64,000 nt of DNA from Erigeron canadensis. Taxonomy: Eukaryota; Streptophyta; Magnoliopsida; Asterales; Asteraceae. Location of the stretch: NCBI RefSeq assembly GCF_010389155.1, contig NC_057765.1:41063559-41127558 (forward strand). The letters run 5' to 3'. How positions within the stretch are numbered: the first letter of the stretch is position 1; the number at the start of each line of letters is the position of its first letter. The notes under the pieces were generated by a model. That model was not told the origin of the DNA, did not search any database, and saw nothing but the letters and a program-made list of their open reading frames with translations. Shown here in pieces: positions 46,731-59,710 of this stretch. Made by a program: the position numbers and the translations under genes.

Positions 46731-49700
46731 ATGGCCACGGCGGCGTTATCTCCGGCCACCGTTTCCCTCCGTCTAAAACCCTTTTCCACCACCGTCCGCT
46801 TCCTTTCGATATACAACCATCACCACCACCACCCAACACCCACTAAACTCAGCCACCAAACACTCCTCAAAAACCCACAAAACCACCACTCTCCAAGATT
46901 CTCAATAAACAACACAACCCACAAACGATTCTTCTCGATATCCGCTACCGTGTCGTCTGGAGAAACCGCTGAGAAGCCGAAAACCGAACAAAGAGTTGGG
47001 GAGTTTCGGAAAAGGTTGAGAATTGTTGATATCAAAGGAGGGGAAAATGAGGGTTTGGATAGATTAGGGGACACGTTGACTGTTCGAGGCTGGGTTCGAA
47101 CTCTTCGTGTGCAAAGCAGTGTTACTTTCATTGAGGTAATTTATCCATAATGTCGAATATATGTGTTTTTGTGAAATGGGTTATGAAATTATCTGTTTGT
47201 TTGGTTGTTTAGATGATTATATTTTAAAATGTCGAACAACGTCCACACATATTTATAACGTATCCACAATGGGACTAGAATCTCTAACCTACTGGCCTTT
47301 TGGTGCAAGAAAGTTGGTTACTTGAAAATGTGTGGAAATGAGATAATGGTGGTATGAATTTGGTAATGTGGATGGACTTTGTCGCTATGAATACTTCCGA
47401 TTTTGGTATATATGGATTAACTTGGCAACATTTGAAGCAACCAATGCACCATAAAACTAGTGAATAGAGAAGGGTGTTAAATTCATATGTTGCTAAGCCA
47501 TGCAGTTTTAGGCAGATGGGTTAATACTAATCATACTTATGAGGCCTTGGCTGTATCTTATCTAGAATACTGTTTACTAGTAGATTGTTTTTTAGGGACA
47601 TGACATACTTATAATTAGCAGGCGAAAACGATAAGAATACTTTATACACCATACATCACCCTTCTTTATAAACATCTACCGCAAACCCTCACTCACACCT
47701 TCGCTGCATTAGCTATTGCTTTGGACAGGTACAAGGCTAGTCATGAGTTTTAGCCAAAGTTTGTTTGACCTCAACTTTTATGTCTTTAAGAATGCAAACT
47801 TGATACTGTGTTTGTAGCATATCGGGACAAAAACTAAATAAATTGGTGCAATTCTCTCGAAGAAGGTGAACCTATTACTAGTAGTTATATTTTGACATAA
47901 GCCGAAGTCTAGATCTTTTCCAGGAACTGAGGGGGTATCAATATTTGGTGGTAGTATATTATTATATACTATCATCTGTTGTTTTTTTTTTTTTTAATTT
48001 CAAAGAGGGAATTTCAAACTAGAGCAGTTAAAGACATTTAGAGAACCATGCATTTAATATGAGCAGGGGAACTTTGATCAAGAACTGGTTATATACTTAA
48101 ATCTATCTGATTTTTTGTAGATTGTTAATGGGTAATGCATTCAGTGCAGGTGAATGATGGTTCATGTCTCTCGAACATGCAGTGTGTGATTGACTCAGAT
48201 GCTGAAGGTTATGATCAGGTAGTGGATGAGTCAGTTTGCTTAGTTGAAATGTATGTGGGTTGCAGTGCATAAATTATTAAACTGTAGGCCAATCCATGAT
48301 AACTTAATCTAATTTTAATAGTTCTACTCTGGACTTCCTTATCAAACAGTAACTTCCTTGAAAGGGTATTCTGACAATGAAAAAACACCACGTGACACTT
48401 GATTCCGGAAATTGCTCATTCTTGCAAAGTACTTCCTTGATTCATTATAGCCACAATCTAACATAAACAGTTGTGTGTTTGCAACCCAATGTTGTCAAAG
48501 GCGCAAGAGGTGTCTGCCGTAGGCAAGAGGTTAGGCGATCAAAAGCTCATCGCCTGGTGACATCATAACGCAAGGCAAATGGTAAGGTGCATGCCTTTGG
48601 GGCTTAGGTGCTAGGTGATAAAGGCTTGAGTTTTCAAAAAGTCTTCACTTTAAAATGAAATACTATTCAATCATTATCCTTCCACTAACAATTACTATAA
48701 AATAGGGACTAGTGATTACAATGAATTAAAATTCTTTTTTATCGAATCTTTAATTCTTTTTTAAAATCGAAGCTTTAATCCTTTTTTAACACTTCAATCT
48801 TGCATTCATTTCTTTATACTTGAGTTGTTTATTATTAAAATACTTTAAGCAATCTAATTTGTTTTTTTTTAACGTTTTTAAGCAATCTAAGTAAGTTTAC
48901 AAAAGTTTTCACAACTGTTAATACTTAATAGCATCAGAAATAATGTGTATGTGCTGTAAAAAAAACATCTTTAAGAGATACTGAGATACTTGTCCTTAAT
49001 CTGAAAACTCTTGTTATATAGATATGATTTTGTATCAATTATGGAGTTTCTTTTTTATTTCCATTTACTCTAGGATCAGAGTTAGTTTTTCCAATTTCCA
49101 CATCCAAGTTTCCTCTCCTTTCTCTTTCCGTGTTCTGATGCAATTGGAGCTAATGAACCAAGCCGTGTTAATAGAAAAGGAGCATCATCCAGTAAAACTT
49201 TAATTGTCGAATGAGCGAGATGCTGCTAACGGAGATGATTTCGTGGATCTTGAAAGTTGAAACTGGGCAGGGTAGAGGATAGGGTAACTTTTTTTTTTTT
49301 TTTCGAAAAGTAGGATAGGGTAACTTAGAAGATGATTTTTGAACCTTTAAGCTTTTAGTTCGTAAGTGGCTTAGCTCGTTTAGAGCCTCTGCCTTTTGGT
49401 TATTCAAGTGTGTTACTTATTAAACAACTAGTATCTAAGTTATGGATGCTTTTATTTTGTCCCATATTATGCTTACAATGTTTGTTTCTATGTTAAATTA
49501 TGTGATGAACGTTACTGGTGTAATTTAACCCTTTAATATATTCAGGCCTTCGCCTTAGGCCCTTATAGAGGCACGTCACCTCGAGTGCAGCTTTGTCTTC
49601 AATTAAGAAAGTCTAGTACAATGGTCAAAAAGCCTGTCACTTATCCCCCATATATATATGCTTGTAAAAATATCAACATAACCATGAACTTGGGGTAACT

Positions 49701-52700
49701 GACGGTCATGTCATGTTCATTGCGCCCAGAATGTAGGCATTTGAATCCCAAAGTGATCGTCTTTTATATTTGGTAAATCATACAGTTCCTTTTAGATAGT
49801 ATTAATATTGTTTTGTGGACATGATAGAAAAAGTAGAAAATCATTAAAAGCTCCTGATCCCAATGCATTACATAACTGACTGTTTAGTTTACCGCATTAT
49901 TAATAGGTGGAGAGTGGTCTGATAGCCACCGGTGCATCAGTTTGTGTACAAGGAGTTGTGGTTCCCAGTCAAGGAAAGAAGCAAAAAGTAGAGTTGAAGA
50001 TTCACAAACTTGTTACGGTATCATTTGTACACTCCAATTAGTTATAAACTTATATGATGACGTATTGGTAGTTTGGTACAACCTATTTTTCATGTCTTTT
50101 ATTATTGGGCATTTGTAAAGCATTTATAAACTGATTTTTTGATACCCTTTTAGGTTGGTAAAAGCGATCCATCATTTCCTATCCAGAAGAAAAAAGTCAC
50201 CCGAGAATTTTTAAGAAGCAAGGCGCATCTTCGTCCTAGAACAAACACTTTTGGTGCGGTATGATTTACATTCTAACTTATTCCTTTCTATCTGTGTGTG
50301 CACATTTCATTATTAGTGGCACAAGTTTATGTAAAGTATATGAGAACCTCTATTCTTGATTGGCTTCCTCACCTTTTCCTACTTCACTCAATTGGTGTTT
50401 TATTTGAATTTAGGTTGCAAGGGTAAGGAATGCTTTGGCCTATGCTACACATAAATTTTTTCAAGACAATGGGTTTGTTTGGGTCTCAAGTCCAATCATT
50501 ACCGCTTCAGATTGTGAAGGAGCCGGCGAGCAATTTTGTGTAACAACATTGGTATCTTCCTTCTATATTTTATAATTTTATAACTATTGTTTAACTAAGA
50601 TTTATACTTTACCAGTATTACATTTATTCACAGTAGTCATATTCTATTTGAATTGTTCTGTTAACAGATACCAACCTCTAAAGAAGTCATTGATTCTCCG
50701 GCTGATGCCATTCCAAGAACAGAAAAAGGTTTAATTGATTGGTCACAAGTGAGGCTCTTCCTTTTCTTAGTTCTTGTAACATTTTTGAGTAAATGTTTTT
50801 TTCTGTTTGCTAATTGCTTATTATGATCTGTCTACAAAGTCTTCAGTTAAATTTCAGAATTTGTATGTAAGTTGCATTTTGATTTTACAGGATTTTTTTG
50901 AAAAACCGGCATTCTTGACGGTCTCTGGTCAACTTAATGCTGAAACATACGCGACCGCTCTTTCTGATGTATGCCATCTTCTTCCAAATGTTATTTGAAC
51001 TTATAAAAGCAGGCAATCATAACACCACCTTATAACTTTCCCTAAACATTTACCATATTTCAGGTGTATACGTTTGGTCCTACATTTCGGGCAGAAAATT
51101 CCAACACGTCTAGACATTTGGCTGAATTCTGGGTATTTTATCCTTTTACTTGAATTGTGTTCATTATTGTCCTCAAGAAGTTTCAAAGTTTTTATTTTAC
51201 TGAAGACATAAAGGAGCATGATTTTATAGTTTTTAATTTGTTTTTTCTCCTTAAAGATGATTGAGCCTGAGCTTGCATTTGCGGACCTGAACGATGACAT
51301 GGCCTGTGCCACTGCCTATCTCCAGTATGTCGTATGTTACTTTATCTACCCTTTATAGTAATTACCTTGTGATCCCCATGTCTTGTGAAAAGGTTCCACA
51401 TCATAATTTTCTGCTCCAAAAAATCCTACTGATAGACTTTCCATAAATCATATATCTGATTAGCAGTGATCAGTGATCAGTTATAAAATACTGATTCCAT
51501 CGTTTTGGTCCACCATTTCCTCTACATCGTTATCATTGAGGGGTTTTATAAATATTTCTTTGTTTTATCAGTCAATTGTTGCAAACTCTTTGGGACGAAA
51601 GAAGCATCCACTTTTTTCAAAATCTTGACTTCTTTTCTTTCAGGACAGGGGGAGAGAGTGTTGTAATTTTGCTATGTAGTGCGCTTTAATATTATATGAA
51701 CTTCTGCACATGTTAGGTGAAACATGTTCTTGAAAATTGCAAGGAAGATATGGATTTTTTCAATAACTGGATTGAGAAAGGAATCATCGACCGTTTGAAT
51801 GTATGAGGATTTTCTGTTTAACTCTTAAGTAATCCTCTAAAAAGATACTTAATTACTGCAACTGTAACATTATTTATAAGTCGTGATTTTGGTTCAACAG
51901 GATGTGGTCGAGAAAAGCTTTGTGCAATTGACTTATACTGATGCTGTCGAACTGCTTTTAAAGTCAAAGAAGAAATTTGAGTTTCCGGTAATTCCGTTTA
52001 ATCACACATGCACACATGACACTTTGACTTTTGAGGATCAAAATAGTTGGTTTTTAATATTGGAGCAACTAGAAATTTGATGGATTTAAACAAGAACATA
52101 TTAACTGCATCCAAACTGTAAAAGGTTGTGCGTAGTACATGAAGCCCTGCATACCCCCAACGGGCGCATGAACAGATATTGGACCATTAAGACTTGTGAT
52201 AGAATTCACTTCTAATTTTATGCTGGTTATATAATAGGTAACATGGGGTGCTGATTTGCAAAGTGAGCACGAGCGGTACATAACTGAGAAGGCTTTTAAT
52301 GGTTGCCCTGTTATTATAACAGATTACCCAAAGGCATAGTCTTTCCCCTGCTTTCTTGAATAGAATGGCAGAATAAGAACAACTTAAACTAACAGATACT
52401 TTTTTTAAAACATCCAGGATATCAAGGCATTCTACATGCGGCAAAATGATGATGGAAAAACTGTTGCAGCCATGGATTTGCTGGTTCCTCGGGTATTATT
52501 TTCATTTTCTTTTTTTCATCTCTATCAAATTCTGAACAGGATACTTTTAGTGAAGTTTGTTCCATAATCAGATGGCGATTCTAACTTATGACAAGCTATG
52601 CATCACCTCATATGTCCCCAAATAACTTTGCGTTTTTCTTGTTAAAGGAGTTTTAATCCAAATTAATTTGAAAGGCAAATATCCACACACGCACATGTCC

Positions 52701-54661
52701 ATGAAGGGACTTGGATTCATACTATATGGTTGGTGGGATTATGGGGGCACCTATGGTGTTTGGTACCACTTGGCCAAAGGTATATCAGTAATTTCAATCT
52801 AGATCAAATGATCAATCTCTTTGCCCCTCCGTAACCATTGCAAGTGTTATATAGCATTGAGTCAGTTTGCCAGGTTTCTCTGTTTATAATTTTGGATGGA
52901 TACTTTAGATGTTCGGTCAGTAATTTAGACCTTTTACTGGACTGTGGAGTGAGATGTTGAATCTAACTTGGGACTAAGGGAGTAAACCTCTTGTGGGTGT
53001 CAAAATAAGTGGGTTAGATATCGAGTCAGCAAGGCTGGGTGTTTAGGATGACATGGAAAGGATTTATTTGGGCGGGATTAACCTGCCAATACTATCGTGT
53101 CTACTTTTTGATAATCTTTAAAGTAATTTAATATGAATGATCCTTCATATTTTTACCAAAAGCCACTAGAAGGTTAAACTAAGTTATAATCACTTGAGTA
53201 TACTCTGGATGAGCTTCAAACTGAATGACCCATTCCCAATAACTTTCTAATCTTATCTCTTTGTCTCGTTATTAATACTTAGTCTATCCCAAAAGAAATG
53301 TCCGTTTTATTGTTTTAGTTTGTCCCACAATAAGCATTCACTTAAAAAAATTATGTACCAAAGTTTCCGATTTATCCTCCAAAGTATGTTTAAGAAGAGA
53401 ACTAAAACTGGGTTAATTGTGCATCCTAGTAAGGATAAAACTGTCATTAAGCTAATTAAAAACTGCATTAAGTGCACATTTCTTAAATTTTCGCTTTGTG
53501 GACAATGATCTTGCGATGGGAGTAATATATAACCCAATTTAATCTATGTGATACAACCCATCCCATATTAGGCTTGTTTCAAGTCATAAGTTAGGGTAGA
53601 ACTCACTCCCAAAAGGTAGCTTAAAGGATGAGGGTACATGTAGACTTGTAAGCTTTTAACCAATCTCATTCTTGGCTGATGTGGTATCGTAACAATACCC
53701 CACGCTTTAAAGAGCCATCGTCCTCATTGGTCACGGTTGGCACCCTTCTTTTTTCGGGTCCAAGCACCACTCCGGGTGTTGGAATTTTTGAAAGGTAGGA
53801 CTGCCTCTAATACCTATTAATACGAACTCATCCCATACTAGGTCCGTATTAAGTCATAATCTAGATGTAGAACTCGCTCCAAAAAGCTAGCTTAAACGAG
53901 AAGGTGACATCTAGACTTAACCAATCTCATACTTGGCCAATGTGGGATCGTAACATACTAACATGTGTTCACTTAAACAAAGACAATGGTTATATGATTC
54001 AGCTGTGGCTATAAGTGGTTTGATTGTTAGGTTGGTGAGCTTATTGGTGGAAGTCAAAGGGAAGAACGTCTTGATTACCTAGAAAATCGCCTTAGTGAAA
54101 TGAATCTCAACAAGGAGAGCTTTTGGTGGTACCTGGATCTTCGGCGTTATGGCACAGGTTAGTATCTTCTTTTGATCTGTTAATTTCTTGCGAACAACCT
54201 GTTATATGCTCAATTGCTCATTCATTAAATGGTAATTTTGGTAATCTCATAGTGATTATTCTATTTGAACACATCTCGTAATCATGTTATAGCCCTTTAA
54301 ACTTACTATGAATTTCTTTACTATGTCATATGCTTAAAGAAGTATGGTATCCTGTTACATTGTACTTAAATATGGCCATATAGGTTTCAAATTTATTCAT
54401 GCTGAAAAGAATTAATTATATTGTCACTCTGAAGTTAATAATAACTCATGTTTCAAGGTCAAACAAACAAGGAATCCTAATTCCTTTAACATTTTTATAT
54501 TTCTTATGAAGTTGTATCAACTACTAATGGTTTTGCTCTATTCAGTTCCACATGCAGGTTTTGGGTTGGGTTTTGAGAGGCTTGTACAATTTGCCACTGG
54601 AATAGATAACATTCGAGACACAATACCATTTCCCCGAGCACCTGGCTCTGCTGAATTTTGA
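46731..54661 (+). CDS. OVA8: Asparaginyl-tRNA synthetase, organellar
   Basis: Fifteen exons close in phase to 571 residues: 46731-47135, 48150-48218, 49907-50017, 50154-50258, 50414-50551, 50668-50748, 50891-50968, 51064-51132, 51257-51331, 51717-51800, 51901-51987, 52238-52333, 52418-52492, 54031-54157, 54546-54661. Residues 1 to about 75 contain no Asp or Glu and are rich in Ser, Thr and His, a plastid/mitochondrial transit peptide. An OB-fold anticodon-binding domain follows (about 110-195, [20 protein letters not shown]). The class II catalytic core has motif 2 ([19 protein letters not shown], about 333-351) and motif 3 (GFGLGFERL, 538-546). It charges organellar tRNA-Asn with asparagine. 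Intron 12 starts with GC instead of GT. Introns 2 and 13 carry transposable elements. Confidence 0.96.
48487..49604. mobile_element. Possible hAT-type element in synthetase intron 2
   Basis: The left end, CAATGTTGTCAAAGGCGCAAGAGGTG, and the reverse complement of the right end, ATTGAAGACAAAGCTGCACTCGAGGTG, are imperfect inverted repeats with further GCC-rich subterminal words (AGGCGAT, GCCTTCGCC). No transposase frame remains. Ends are approximate. Confidence 0.4.
52334..52417 (+). other. GC-AG intron (synthetase intron 12)
   Basis: The exon must end CCAAAG to give ITDYPK joined to DIKAFYMRQ. The next bases are GCATAG, so the donor is GC. The acceptor is CATCCAG. Reading on without splicing gives Lys-Ala-stop. 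GC-AG introns are a known minority class of U2 introns. Confidence 0.8.
53277..53524. mobile_element. Stowaway-like MITE in synthetase intron 13
   Basis: The left end TACTTAGTCTATCCCAAAAG and the reverse complement of the right end TACTCCCATCGCAAGATC are related. Both are followed by AATGTCC/TTGTCC-type words of the plant Stowaway consensus. It is worn. Confidence 0.4.
53549..53955 (-). mobile_element. TRIM retroelement with two LTRs in synthetase intron 13
   Basis: Two direct repeats, 53818-53955 (138 bp) and 53549-53694 (146 bp), both start TGTTACGAT(C/A)CCACAT on the minus strand. They share AATGAGATTGGTTAA, GAGTTCTAC and TATGGGATG. Just inside the 5' LTR is AGGTATTAGAGGC, close to the TGGTATCAGAGC primer-binding site for initiator tRNA-Met. 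The internal part ends AAAGCGTGGGG, a plausible polypurine tract. At about 407 bp with no coding region it fits a terminal-repeat retrotransposon in miniature. I see no clear target-site duplication. Confidence 0.7.
54231..54385 (+). repeat. Dispersed repeat shared with 30217-30372
   Basis: It is in synthetase intron 14. See the partner copy downstream of the F-box relic for the shared words. Confidence 0.7.
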
Positions 54662-56453
54662 CATTGAATATGCCTCGACTGGTTCTTTTTTTTTTGAGAA
54701 ATATATTTATTGTGCTACTACACTCCTTTTTTTTTTCTCCCTATTCAAATGCAACTTTCCCCATCTGTAAATTTAGTCATAGAAAAGGGAAGATTCTTGT
54801 ATTTTCTTAAGCATAATATACTTTCTACAAGGGCTAATTGTTTTAAAATCACTCCAATGCGGGTTTGAACATAAAATACATTATTTATGGCCTAAAAATG
54901 GACAAAAACATCTTTTGTAGCTCCAAGTGACCTACATAGCAGTTCACCAATCATTTTTTTATTTTTAATTAAATTTGTATCATTTGAAATAGTACAAGCA
55001 AAGGTAGTACATGTAACCTTATTAGTGGGAAGCTGTGAAAAGGAAGTGGTAGTTGTAATAGGTAATTCGTTGAATTATTTCTGATTGATAATACAGTTCT
55101 TAATAAATGAAATATATATGCTGAGAAACATGTATTGTGAATAGTTGATAAAACAAAAAGGATTGTGACTCTGTTTGATTAATTATCTAAAAATTTAAGC
55201 ATATAGAGCTATATAATGAGACATCAGTGTCAACTACTACATAATTTTTGTTCCGGGGGTGAAATGGGAAGACATGTTTTAGATCTAATGATGATGATTT
55301 TAAGCATTGCTGGTACAAGAAAAAAAAAAAAAAATTAAATAAGAAAAAGGTACATTTTGGTTGGTAGGAAGCAACATGTCTTTCATAAATGTTCTTGAAG
55401 TAGATATCATTCATTCATTCATTCATTCCTGGCTAAAATGTGTCACATTTATATTTCATCCAGTAAACCACAAAGTGGGTCTATTAATTCCAATACACTT
55501 TGAGTAAATAGAAAGTAAGAAATAAAGTTGTACTGTATATAGAAAGAGACACAATCTTCCATGATGTGTATATTAATGTCATATTTAGCTTAATTTATCT
55601 TTTCCTAGCTTAATTAAGAAAAAAAAAACGATGTTAAATAAAATCAAATTTATGTGTGTCAAAGTTATAGTCCCTCTATCTTCAAAAGGTTGATTATTTG
55701 TAACTCTGTTTCTTATTAATAGTTTAAGTGTACGTAGCTTATCGAGAATTGTTATATACTTGAGTAGTTGAGTAGTTGAGTGATGTTGGTTGATGTATTA
55801 TGTGTATTGTGTATCAGAAGTCAAATTTGTGCTAGCACATAGTCAGTTAACCGTAGTTAAAAATGTTAACTATAGCATAGTTAAAAGATTGAGAACGTAG
55901 TAGGTAAAGTAAAAAATGAAGGTAAATATTTAATTTCTTTTGGACTAGTAGCATGGTATACTTGTACTTTTATTAAATTTGTAGCAGGCCTTGCTTGTTT
56001 TAAATATAGTTACCAACGTTATAGACAAGGCCACATGGGTGACTCACTTTTTGGAGCAAAACACGTTTCACTATCACAAGATTTCTAACATCAATTAATA
56101 CCTTCCAACAAAACCATTTTTAATTCTAACATCATTTAATATAGGGGAGGGTATACCAACCAAATTTTTTTGTTATCTCGATCAAACCTACTATTTGCAA
56201 CCATAGTTGTTGCAAATAGTGTGGGCCCCCTATTTGTAATGGTAAATCTGGTAAAAATAGCGGGACCCTGTCAGTAATCGCTGCAAATAATTGGATATGG
56301 ACAAAAACACCACTATTTACAGCGATAATCGCTGCAAATAGTCTGGTTTAATTACCAAAAGTCTGGTCGGAATACCAACCGCCTTTAATATTTTTTCACC
56401 TACAAACACAATTCAGACATATTAATATACACCTTCCAATGTTATAAAATATA
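54662..56453. other. Intergenic downstream of the synthetase; repeat with CAGCGAT palindromes
   Basis: The first part is the synthetase 3' end. A small (ATTC)n tract lies at 55408-55427. At 56140-56390 the words CTATTTGCAA, CGCTGCAAATA and the near-palindrome CAGCGATAATCGCTG recur. The flanks GGGTATACCAACC and AATACCAACC repeat too. This looks like the subterminal region of a DNA transposon. No gene. Confidence 0.35.
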
Positions 56454-56709
56454 CTCTCTTCATCCCACTTTAAATCTCTTAGTTTGACTTTCAAAGTTTT
56501 TTTTCTTAAAAGTTTGACAGTAAATATTTTTGTTTGCGTTATATAATACTTGATATAAAATATATGAACGGATTGTGATTGTAACGTATTTTTCAATGAT
56601 ATAAATTTCATCAACTATTATATAATACATTAAAAAATATTTATGGTCAAACAGTAAGAAAAAAGACTTTGAAAGTCAAACTAGGACAATTAATATGGAA
56701 CGAAGAGAG
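56454..56709. mobile_element. Stowaway MITE (Tc1/mariner type)
   Basis: The element begins CTCTCTTCATCCCACTTTAA and ends with the inverted counterpart ...GGAACGAAGAGAG. TA lies on both sides (56452-56453 and 56710-56711). The arms continue through TTAGTTTGACTTTCAAAGT and ACTTTGAAAGTCAAACTA. At 256 bp with a TA duplication it is a clear Stowaway element. Confidence 0.85.
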
Positions 56710-56711
56710 TA

Positions 56712-59710
56712 TATACTTCTTCCCACATAACCAACACCAAACACATTTCATCATAATTTACTCGATGTTGTTTTACTCATTAGCTCAAATAGAAGAAGAA
56801 ATAGTCTAATCTAATTATTTCGTTAAAAGTCTAGATAAAGAAATTGAATAATTCATGGCATTTGATTTCTTTATAATGGATCCATCCATTATATATCCGA
56901 CCATGATTTCCCCGTTTAAATTTGAAGTAAGTTATATTTTTAATCATTTTATTTGTTATTTTCTTTAATTGAATGAATATTTTTTCTTATCATTTTTGAG
57001 TATTTGGTTACATGTTGTTTCATATATATAGGATTTGTTCTTATATTGAAATTTATATATTTTTTTCTTTTGAATTTTTGCTGTAACAACAGTTGGTGTT
57101 TAATTTAAAAATTAATTACTAGAAGTGCTAGATATTTACACTAATGTTTTATGATTTTTGTTAATTTTATAACCATCACTGATCACTCTAGTAAGTCTCC
57201 TCACTACCATGGGTCTCCACGTTTCTTCAGGCTATACAGTTCGAAAATCAGTTTTGTTATTTCAATAGAAAACATTTGAAAGCACTTAAAACTTTTTATG
57301 ATACATCTGCCATAAAGTTATCTATAAATCCCAAATCGATAAGTGCAAAACAATAAAATAAATTCCTCTCGTGATGAAGCTTATATTATCTCTTTTAGAT
57401 TGTCTTTATATGCCTATAACTTCCATATATATGACTTTGTGTTACAAAGTGATTGGTATATATGTGAGCAAAAACAACTTCGGATTGTTGTGTTTTTCCG
57501 ATATCTGTAGATCTCCTTGTTCACTCCTTTTTTTTTCCTCCATTTTTTGTTTTCTTGCTCAATGAAACAACATAGATTGCATTAGTTATGTTTTCTGTAC
57601 TAGGTATTACAAGGATGTTCATCCTCAAGTTCTTAAAGGATAAGAACATCTAGATCCTTTTTTTTAATTTTGTTGGAGGTGTCGATATGTATAAATATTT
57701 TTTAATCTTTCTACGTGGATTTAGTTTTTTGTGTTAGAAAGAGCCATAACTTGTTATTGTTTTAAAAATATATTATTATGTGATAAATTTAGTTGCTAGT
57801 GTATTTAATTGTCGAATATCGTTTTTGTTAGAGTATGTAACATGTGTATGTGTAGTTCACCACTCAAAAATTTTGGAATGTTTTATTCTTTCCTATTTGT
57901 AGACAATTAGTGTGTAGTGGAAACTCGATTACGTTATCGTTTTTTAAAGTTTGTTCTTTGAAACTTGAATATTCGATATTAATTTACAATATGTTTTATT
58001 ATTGTTATAATTTTCGTTTTTTGTCCTAAAATCATTATAATTAGGGGAAAAAAAAGCTTCGCTAATATTTGATCTTGGTTTTATAGGATGGAATGTATGA
58101 AACCATATCGGATGTTTGAATACCCGTTCTTGGTTTTATAGGATGAATTATATAAAACCATATCGGATGTTTGAATACCCGATGAAGCTCAAGGGTTTGA
58201 GACCCTTGCTTGTTGGGAAAACATGCATTGGGGTGTCCATTTAAGATCCGAGCCATCAAATTGACAGGCCTTTGAGGTAACAATATGTTGTTTGGTAAAA
58301 ATTTGAGGTAATCAACTGGATTTTAACACCAACCATTTTTTAAATTATGTAGAAGTTTCAACTGGCAAGGCTACAATCTTCAAAAGAAAAATTGAGTAAT
58401 TTTTTTTTGTGTGTGTTTTTTAATTAAAATTCTACATATGAATTTAAAATCACTTGTGATTTAAGTTTAGTATGACTAATAATGTGGCTTTTTAATTTGT
58501 ATGTAGATTTCCTTCCATAGTTTAATCAGGTGTACTGGTCGCGAGGCCGACTTATAATATGAAGACTGCCAAAAAACGTAAACTTCTATTTGATTCATAA
58601 TGTTAGCTCTCGTAATTTGTAAAATCGCTTAGGAGTCAAGGAACATGTGTAATTGTGCTAATCATTGTTGTTTTTTTTTCCATTTACGTCATACTCTAGT
58701 GGTAGCAAAATTCGCTAAGAAGCTGCAACAAATGCATGATTTCGGTATTTTCACTCCGTTTGGAACGAGAATTCCGCAACTAATGTATGCATCAATTGAG
58801 ATCTTTTTTTTATATTTTGAATTTTAGGGAGTTAATCACATCGATGTTTATAATTTGTTAATCACATCGATGAGGAGTTAATCACTCCTCATCAAACTGT
58901 TGACTTACTAACCCGGTGAAGAAAAAGCCGATCTACATATGCTTGTTGCCACTTCTATTCTACTGGTATTGGTTCTTTTCTGTCAGTTAAATTCCTATGC
59001 GTTGAATGTTAATTCTAATGGGTGTTTTTTTGGCAGGAGTATTTGTATTTTATAAATCATGACAAATCTTAGCCCAATCCATGGAGCCCTAATCTTGATA
59101 AGTAACAAGCTTACATTTTATTCAACCAAAAATGAAACGAGTTATCAATGTATTAATTTACTTATGTAAGCTCATTGGTAATGTTTTTGACCTTGAAAGA
59201 ATCAGCTTAAGTTTGTGTCCCACATTTATAGAGGGGATTAATAGGAGGTTTTTTTAAAGTTCTAAATTTGATTTCAAGCATTTGTGTAATGTAAGAATAG
59301 AAATAAAATAATATGTCATTATAAAAAAGCTTTATATGATTTACTTTCTTACGTAAAAACTTCCTATGATTTATATATGAAAAACTAGAAAATCTTCATA
59401 TTTATATCATCGATCTAATCCTTTTTATTATGTATTTATGTCCATGTTCTTAAAATAGAACAGATTGGTATAAAGTAGAGACCACACATTCTCTCCTAAA
59501 ATCTCATTTACATTATACGTCGGATTAAATTGATGATTTGAAGCATATCATCCATATGTAGCAATTAGTAATCAACACCTTATAACAATTGAATCTAGTA
59601 CATATGTATACGAATAGAACATAATTAAGGAAATTAATCAAGGCAAAACAAGATACATCAGAAGACAAGTGTAGATACTTATAGATTGGCATAATTTATC
59701 TCATTTGAGG
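56712..59710. other. Intergenic, no supported gene
   Basis: AT-rich sequence. A 55-bp tandem duplication lies at 58073-58182 (TCTTGGTTTTATAGGATG in both copies, with CCATATCGGATGTTTGAATA). Short frames near 57371 and 58645 have no recognisable motif. Confidence 0.35.

Noticed and set aside
46820..47131. Minus-strand 103-codon frame
   Set aside because: Antisense shadow of the first exon of asparaginyl-tRNA synthetase.
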